This document shows positions 48,601 through 57,600 of a stretch of 64,000 nt of DNA, one piece after another. The DNA comes from Cryptomeria japonica. Taxonomy: Eukaryota > Streptophyta > Pinopsida > Cupressales > Cupressaceae. Below the pieces are notes generated by a model. The model was given only the letters and a program-made list of their open reading frames with translations. It had not been told where the DNA came from and did no database searches. The position numbers were made by a program, and so were the translations under genes. The stretch lies in assembly GCF_030272615.1 (NCBI RefSeq), contig NC_081415.1, positions 420,166,257 through 420,230,256 on the forward strand, in the 5' to 3' direction. Numbering within the stretch: the stretch's first letter is position 1; each line of letters begins with the position of its first letter.

Positions 48601-51600
48601 CTGTCCTTACTGAGTCTTAGCATGAAAAACTATCTTCTCTTGTTTTCATGGTGCACAACAATAGGAAGGACATTCCAAGTTACCACTCTCGTAAACTTTA
48701 AACTAGACAGCTAACATACTTAAAGCAATCTCTCCTAGTAGAACATTGATTAAATAGAATATAACCAAGACAAATAACCAGTACTCTCCATCACACTTGC
48801 CTGCTGTCCAGGAGGTGAAATTTTGATTGGTTGTTGTGCAGGCAAAGTTGCCGGTACAGTAGTTCCTGATATGCGTGGCACAAAAGTAGCTCCAGATTGG
48901 AGAAATGGTCCATTTGGTCCAGTTGCTGTCAGTGCATTGTTGTATTGTGCAAACTTTGCAGGTTGAGAAGCTTGCTGCATTAAAGAGTTCACTCCAAGCC
49001 CAACTGGCACGGATTGCATGGGTGTCAGAGGTGGGATACTCCCTTGCACAAACACTGGACCTGGAACAACTGAAGATGTTTGTCTAGGTGTAGTGAAACA
49101 GGGGGTATAGCTCTTGGCATTTGGATTCAGCTTGAATTCCTGCACGACAAGGAAAACAAATTTGCAAACAACATAATAGACCCTCAAGTCAGTATTTCTC
49201 TTGAAATAATTTGTGGAAGGATATTTAGCAAGATTCTTTTTAACAAAATGTTCCAATACCTTTGCATTAGGATTAAGTGCTGACTTCTTTAATGAAGCTT
49301 TTCCTGTAGGTGAATCAAATGAAGATGTCAATGCAGATGATGCAGAGGTGGATGCCGGTGATTCTGAAATTGACGAGCCTGAGTTTCCTGTACTAGTTGT
49401 CAATGGAAATTGTTCCTGTGGAGAAATAGGTTGAATGGCTGATGGGCCTTTGCTGGAAGAGGCAGGTTTTGGTGATTTTGTAACTTCAACAAGCTCAGAT
49501 GACCCTGTGCTCAAAGTGCTTGCAGCAACAGCTGATAAAGTTGATGAATGACTAGAGCCTGCAGAGAGCCACATAGCAAATGAGAGAGAAGAATGAGTCA
49601 TGTTTTAATAACCATCCTATTTTCTCAATACTGAGCACACCTGAACACTCCACCTTTGGCAACATTTCTGATCTGTCAACTGAAGGCAATTTCCCTCCAT
49701 CAGCTGCATTTATATGAAAGAAATATTCAAGATTAAAAATAAATTAGCATTTAACTGCATTTGAAAGCAAAATATTAAAATTATTGAACAAATTTCCTTG
49801 AAAAAAATTCATGTAAGGGCACAGATATGAACCTCTATTCCCTTTCAAAATGACAGAAGAAAATTTTAGCAGGAAAGAAACAATAAATTTAAAAGAGGCA
49901 GAACTCTCATACGCACTTGATACTTCTGATGGGAAAACATCCAGTTCCTTCTGCAGACAAAAAATTTAAAATACAAAAGAAGAAATCTCATCAGATAAGC
50001 TACATATCAGTGGATCTTGACCCACATAAATTTCCCATGGATTGAGCAGTATCATACGCAGCTATATATGATCAATTGCCTTTACAATGAGAACTTAAAA
50101 ATGTTCTCACTAATCAATTGTATACGCAAAGTGAGTATTTTCCATACGACGTAAATAAATGCTATAGTTTAGCAAATCACAGGTTAAGATGATGTCTATC
50201 AAAACATTAAAACACTACTTTGATATCAAGATGCTGTGGGAACAGATGGAAAGTCAGTTAAGCATGATCAATAGCACCAAGAATACTTCAGCATTTCATA
50301 ATGACAGACAGTTCCCAACAAATTAAGCATCACACTTCCTATGGAATCAGATTGGCCTCTTGAACTCTTTTGAACTTCTTTGGAATCATAAACACAACCC
50401 AGACTACATAATTATTTCACAGAAAATCAGCAGCATCCATATAAAGACGCTAAACCAGCTAGGAAAGCATAGAAAACCACTGCTTATGAATTTGTTTCTA
50501 CTTACAGAAATGTCTTTCATACTCTCAGTAAATGATGCCTGCCGATTGGCATTGTTTTCCATATGTTGCTTGCTATTCTTTACATTTTCACGTATGTTTG
50601 ACTCATTTAGCTCCCTGCAAGGGTAAACCTAGAAGTTTGCTCAATCATGGCATTACAAGTCCATACTCAATCATCACGTTATGAATCCATACTCAATCAT
50701 TGCATTACAAGTCCACACAAAAAAGAATATGACCAGAAATCGGAGTTGCATAATTCACAAGATGCCAATATGATTATAGAACTTAGAATAAGAATCAAGA
50801 TGCATACCTGCTAACACCTTTAACCAGAGAAGCAGTTAGATCTGAACTCTGTACTTCACCTGTTGGTTGGTCACTAGCATTTGATGAGATCAAAGATGTA
50901 TCCCTCGCAAAATGATTATGATGGAGAGATGCTCTCACCTAGAAGACAATAGAAGGTAAATGTCATAGGTCTGCCAGGTATAATTAGAAACAAATATTAC
51001 AAATTGGAAACACATTGAGCTAAGCAATGAAGTGTCTTCTTGAATAGAAAGAAAATCATTAGGAAATAATGTAGAAAAAAGTTCTCAAAGACTCAAAAGT
51101 ATGATGCTGATGTATGGGTAAAGCGAATTTTGGTACTTGAACAATGACAGTGTTACAACCTGTCCTAATGAAGACCCAGAAATGATAAAACAAACAAAGG
51201 TTTCTATTTTGGCAGGTTCAAAAACTGGAATTTAGAGAAAAAAAAGTCTCTTGTAATGGAATTGTAGTGCAGGTGCGCATTACAACGATTTGACATATGT
51301 ATTCAGGGGTAAGTCAAAGAAAAATGTTATATAATTCTATTATGCTTGGTCCTTGAGCGGCATTGCAGCATTTGTGTCCATCATATCTGATGAATGAAAA
51401 GATGCGAGAAATCGCCCATTGATAAATGCTATTGCAGTGACCCCTAAAGGAGCAATGTTTTTTAAAAGTAGTGGATTGTAAAGGACAAGTGAAGGATGGT
51501 CCATTTATTGCTAACATTCCTTGCCAAGCCATTGAGGAAGTGGACCCTCGAAATGTTGTGCAAGTTATAATAGACAATGCCAAAAACTGTACGGCTGTTG

Positions 51601-54600
51601 GGTTATTGGTTGAGCATTATTCACACATTTTCTGGACGCCTTGTGCTGTCCACTCCCTCAACCTTATGTTGAAAAAAATTGGCACCAAAATTGAATGGAT
51701 TGAACAGGTGTATGTTGATGCCGAAGAGATCCAAATGTTCGTCACCAACCACCATATGTCACCAGGCATATTTGGACAATTCTTGAGATTGGAGCTGCTG
51801 AAGGTAAGTTAACTATTAAATAAATAAAAAATGTTTTACTTTAGTAAAAACACTTATTTTATTTTTATTTTTATTTTTATACATTTAATTTTCTTTATTT
51901 TGATTTGAAATAGGTTGCTGAGACCCATTTTTCTTCCAACACACTTGTGTTGAGACGGCTTAGGAAGGTTCATGAGGCATGATCTAACATGTTAATCAGC
52001 CCTAATTGGACCATATGGAGGCAATCTAGCACTACAAGGGCAGCAAAGGTTAAGAAAATGATCCTAGATGACATTTGGTGAGATTGTGTTGAGTATCTCC
52101 TCAGTCTCACTGAGCCTATATTGAGCATGATCCGTTATACTGACATAAATAGGCCTTGTTTGGGTGAGGTATATGATGTCATCAACTCAATGATTGAGAA
52201 GATGAAAGTCATAATAAATGCAGAAGAGCAAGATCCTAAAGAATTATTCTTTAAAGTTTCAAACAGCTACACCAAATCATGGTAGAGAGGTGGAACAAAA
52301 TGACAACTCCGTTGCATCTTCCTGCCTTTGCATTGAGTCCCAAATATTATAGTTCTCAGCTCCTTACTGTTGGCACAAGAGTTGCCCCATATAGAGATCT
52401 TTAAGTTGCTCAAGTGTACAAGACAGCAATTCGCGGACCCTTTAGTGATTGTGACATGCGGAATGCAATGAGGGCTGAGTTCATGAGTCTTGATTCTCTT
52501 TGAGACAAGTATATGGTTGATGCTCATAGTTGGTGGTACTTCCATGGAGAATTATACCCACACCTACAACCTCTTGCCATCAAAATTTTGTCGCATAATA
52601 GTTTTATAAAAAAAAGCTTTCATCTTTTAAGTTTTGTTTATATTTTAAATTTATTTGTAACTCTTAACTCTCTAATTTTGTCTTGATAGGTTGCTAATTC
52701 GTCTTCATCTGAGAGGAATTTAAGCATATACTCCATCCACAAAATAAAGTGCAATAGACTACACTCAAAAAGGACGGAGGACTTGGTGTATGTGCATTCA
52801 AAATTGCGGCTCCTTACAAAGAAAAAGCCTACAAAGAAGGGGAGAGTCGAGACAAAGAAGTGGGATATCGAGCCAGAGCATATTGTGTTGGATGCTTCCA
52901 TTTCCCACTTTGATGCACTTGGAGTTGATGATGACCATGAGCCACCTAGTGAGCATAATAGTGCTACTGCCAATACTAATGCCAGTGCCAGCGGCAATAT
53001 TTGTGGTTCTTCTAATTTACCACAGCATATGGAGGAGGATATTTTTGATGATGCATATGATATTTGATCAATGATGGCCGATTGTTGACACTTGACATTA
53101 TTATTTTTGAACTAAAACTTTAATATATATCATGACAATTGAGTTTTGACTATCAATATGGTGGTATATTTTGCTATGTTATTTAACTAGTTTTATAGTA
53201 ATGTATTTTGAAATTAATTGCTGGTGAAACTATGTATACATTTTTTATTTTAATACATTTTTGTATGGACAAACCCAAACCAAAAAAAATTTTGCCCAAA
53301 CCTGTGAACCAAACCCGAACCCAAGCCCAAACCAAAACCAGCAACAATAAGCTTTATTTCTTTCTCAGCTTTCTAATTCTGTGTCTCAATTACTCTGATC
53401 TCTGTTTATTCTTATCAATTTCAACTCATTGAGATTTAGTGTTTAATCCAGTTGGGATTTCATCCTTAGAATTCTTTACGTAGGATGTGTTTATTACTTT
53501 ACACCTGTAAACCTGCAAAAGAGGTTGAGAGCCCAAGTTAAATCCAAAAAATATTTGTCCGACATTTGTACCCGAAGATTGTCTCTATTTCTGCAGCATC
53601 TATGAGAAGGTTCACAACTGCAGCATCTATGACAAGGTTCACAATGAGGTGTCAAATGAAACCCAAACCTCTCCATATGCTAAACAAGATCGAGGTCACA
53701 GACAATGGATTCAAACACAAAGACATGAAGTCAAGAAATTTCAGAACAAGATGCATGTGAATATATTGCTAAAAGACTTATCACTAGAGTCTGTTTCCCA
53801 AAAACAGTTATATGCCCAGACCTGATGCCAGAATATATATACAATATGGCGAAAATATCCATAATAACAACCATCTACGGCCAAGAAATTACAAATCTCA
53901 GTCCTGAAAATTTTCAGGTGATGTTTTCCATTCCAAAAGCTGTATTCAAGTTAAGTGTCAAAGAATCCATGTGCACATTCAACACCATGATTGCAAATAA
54001 GTGATGGTATACAAACAATGCTCTCTAGCTCTACATCCTGATGATGGATCACGGAGTGTGATCCGAAACGTTGATGCAAAAATTTACACACAATCTACTC
54101 CGGAAGCAGTTGATTACTCTATCTCATGGATTGTGCAAACCTGATGTCTGTTAAAGACTCAATTCTCCTCACTGAAGTAATTTTTTTCAAGAACCAAGCT
54201 TTCCAAGTGCACTTAGTTCAAGAGGAAATACATGCATGCCATTTTTCTATTGACCAAACACATTGGTGAACCTAATGCAGTTCTTTTCCCATCCCTCGTT
54301 GTTCCTCACGAAGCAAGTGTTAAGGGAACATAGGTGGTTCAAATGGGCACAGATAATCAGCAGCAAAATTCATCAATAATTGGTAATCGTCACTTCTAAT
54401 AAGTCATGAAATATTGTGAAAGCACTCTTGCACTCTATACAAAAAGACAACTACTGAAATTAGGAAGTTGATAAAGCACAAAATGCTACTGTGTACCAAT
54501 GGTACCCAAGGTGCAAAATGCTTTTGTGTACAAATGTTACCCAGGGATCTATCATGAAAACTTGGATAAATGTTTTAGAATGATCAATAACGAGTTCGAC

Positions 54601-57600
54601 TTTAAGTCATTTCAAAGCTAGATTTCCCATCTCTTAAGAAGATATGAAGGCAATCAGATGGTAGACTCAATGGTACATCAATAATGAGTCATTCACATAC
54701 ATTTGGGCCTTTGAATTCAGGGGAAAACCTATATATTTCGTACATATACACATGACTTCCTTTTCTTGATGCAATTTCTTATGCAAAAATTGGATGCACA
54801 AGTTTTACAACAAACAACACAAGTCTCCCATCAGGTATTCAATCAAGGTTGGATACTTCACTTGTAGAGAGAAGATTATTGCAGCTGATTTAAGTATGGA
54901 TCTCCTCTATTTCAAATTTTCTGTGATAAAAATGAGAAATCACTTCAATACCAGAGGAAAGATGAAAAAAGCTCTATCCCAATTCCTAGGAGGAAGCTTC
55001 AAACATGAACATGATAATTAAGATTTATGTAAAAACTGTGAGATGAAGAACATATATGAAATTGATGGCATTAATGGATAAAATTAAACTACCCTATTGT
55101 GTTAATACTTGTGCAGTCACTAAGTAGCATCACTATGACTACCCTACTAGCCAAGGAAAGAGTGTCTCTACAGGAAACATTAGAGTACCTGATTCTGATT
55201 ATCTAATAAACCCAGATCTTGTAAACATGGAGCTGATTGAAAGAGATCCAAGGTCACTTTGCCCTAAATCAGAAGATACTCCATACCATTATGGATTTGG
55301 AAGGATTCCTATTGCTGAGGCCAACCAATGGAAATGGAGGAGGCTATACTACTAAAATATTAGAACAAGAAGGCAATCAAGGAGGTTCTTCACAATCTAA
55401 TTGCATTTCTAAAGAGGTTGCTAACCAAGGGTGGCAAGGAAGAAGTGATGACAACAATGATGAGGATCCAAATAGAAAAAGGAACGATCATAGTCCATTG
55501 CCTCCTAGTCCTCCAAGTGCCTCCAAAAAAGTTAAAAGAGAAGAGAAAGATCGAAATTGTTACCATGGAAGATCAACCTCATCATATCATTAATACAGTT
55601 ACTCCCAATCCAAGCCAAGGATCACGAATTTTATTTTTACTCCTAAGCTTCACGGGTGAACCATGCAATCCATGGATCAGGTCTTCTTGTGAGCAGCTTT
55701 GAAAAGGCAAAAGAGGTTCCCTAAATACACTCCAGACCTGACTGATGCAATGCGTATCAGTTGGGAACCCTGAAGGCATCGCTGATAACCTCGATCAAAT
55801 TTGATGCCCCATGGTTCAAATGGTGATCAAGCTTCTAGAATCTCAAGGAAACAAAAGGAGAACATTTCAAACTCCACTACCGCACTTTCCCTCAAATTGA
55901 TCAACATGATATTCAAAACATGTTGAGTTTGGCAGTGCACATTTCCAAAGATTATTGGAAGTTGCTCACCTGAAAGCTAAAAAGGGGGCTCTAGCTGAAT
56001 ATAGAGATTGAGTAAGCATCCAAGCACCCATCACCATTACTCAAGTAAGTGTATGGGAAACATATAGGGCAGCGATCAAGAGACAATTTTATGATAGTTC
56101 CAAGCATACTCAAAAACACTCTCATCCTTATGGTATACAACACAATAGAAGATACAAGAAAAATGGTATATACGCATCAAGATTTTATCACAACCTTGGG
56201 ATCCCAGTGCCATATGCAAGATGCCTTGAGAAGGATAATAAATTCTCCTAACCATGCCTTTGATAAAGCCCAATTAGGAGTCAAGCTCCACATTATTCTA
56301 GATGGTTTTTTACCCTTGAGAATCACTATGAAATTATTGAGAGGCCAATTTAACTCCTTGAGCTCACCATTAGAGAAGATCATTACATCTTGAATGATGT
56401 TGCTTTGACTTTGCAGTTTGAAGTGCTACCATTCTTGAGTATAGCTCTGATAATGTTTTTACCCCAGATTCATGTGAATAATCCCTTTTGCTGCAGATGG
56501 ACAGTCACATTAAGTTTACATCTCTTGCTCCTCACTCCATTCTAGACATTGTTTGTAGAGGACACAAATGATCTCAGATCTAACATGGTCACTTTGTAAG
56601 CCCAAGTCAAAGACTTGAGAATCTAGAAGATACATGTTGATCAACTCATTCTTCAACATAAATTTTACTCCAAGGAATTCAAACTGCTCAACTTGGCCAC
56701 CATGGGAAAGGTCATCAACAAGTGGGGAATTTTCATGTCCAAATTATCACCATGAGGAAAAAACGAAGCTATAATAGAGCTTGATGAGGGGTAAGATGTT
56801 AGTTTTGTTATGTTTTTGCAGTTAGGGTGGATAAACCCCACCTCAACTATTGATGTTTCCAAAGGGAGTTAAGTTAACATATGTCACTTTAGGGTTGCTT
56901 TGTTAGTTATAATAATATAAAGTGGTTGTAAAGGCAGTTATGAGTTAATTATCCCTAATAACTGCCTCTTTAAGTTATAAAAACTAAATGACTACTCGTT
57001 TGTAATAATCTTTGGATCACCAACATGTAAGGCTGTCTATGAAGCTTATATTTTGTAAAGAATAAAACATATTAGAAAGAAATGGCAACTTGAAGGTTCT
57101 TTGGACTTGAAGGATTTGTTTCTTTCACCTTGCTCTTTCAAATTCTCTACATCATTCCTAACAAAATTGGTGAATGTTTGCTGGTTGGTTTAAAGATCAT
57201 ATTCATCCATGATTCTCTACCCTATTGTGGGTGAAATGTCATTGCATGCAGACTCAACAACCTGAAAGGAATTCATTATTCCTTTGAAAGTGTTGAATGC
57301 TTTTTGCACTGATTTTGGTTTGTGGCTGATAAAATGTTCAAATCTTTCTCTCGTGTCATTATGTATAAAATCTGTAAATGTCACCGAGGTACATTTCTCA
57401 CAAGTTGTTAGATGCTGCCTCCACTGCAAATTGAGAAAAGACATAGGTGCTGCATACTAACTCTAACTGATTTTCCTTGACAAATCACATAGATAACATC
57501 TTTGAATTACTAGCTTAATTCAAATCAAGCGGACTGATAATGCTCAAAGTCAAGGAATGTGTTGAGCCCATTTTGGACAATCTAGAAATATTTAACAGCA

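Noticed and set aside
48797-48798. GT donor four bases inside the intron at exon h
   Set aside because: Using it adds four bases and breaks the reading frame into exon i. The GC donor gives whole codons and the better consensus.
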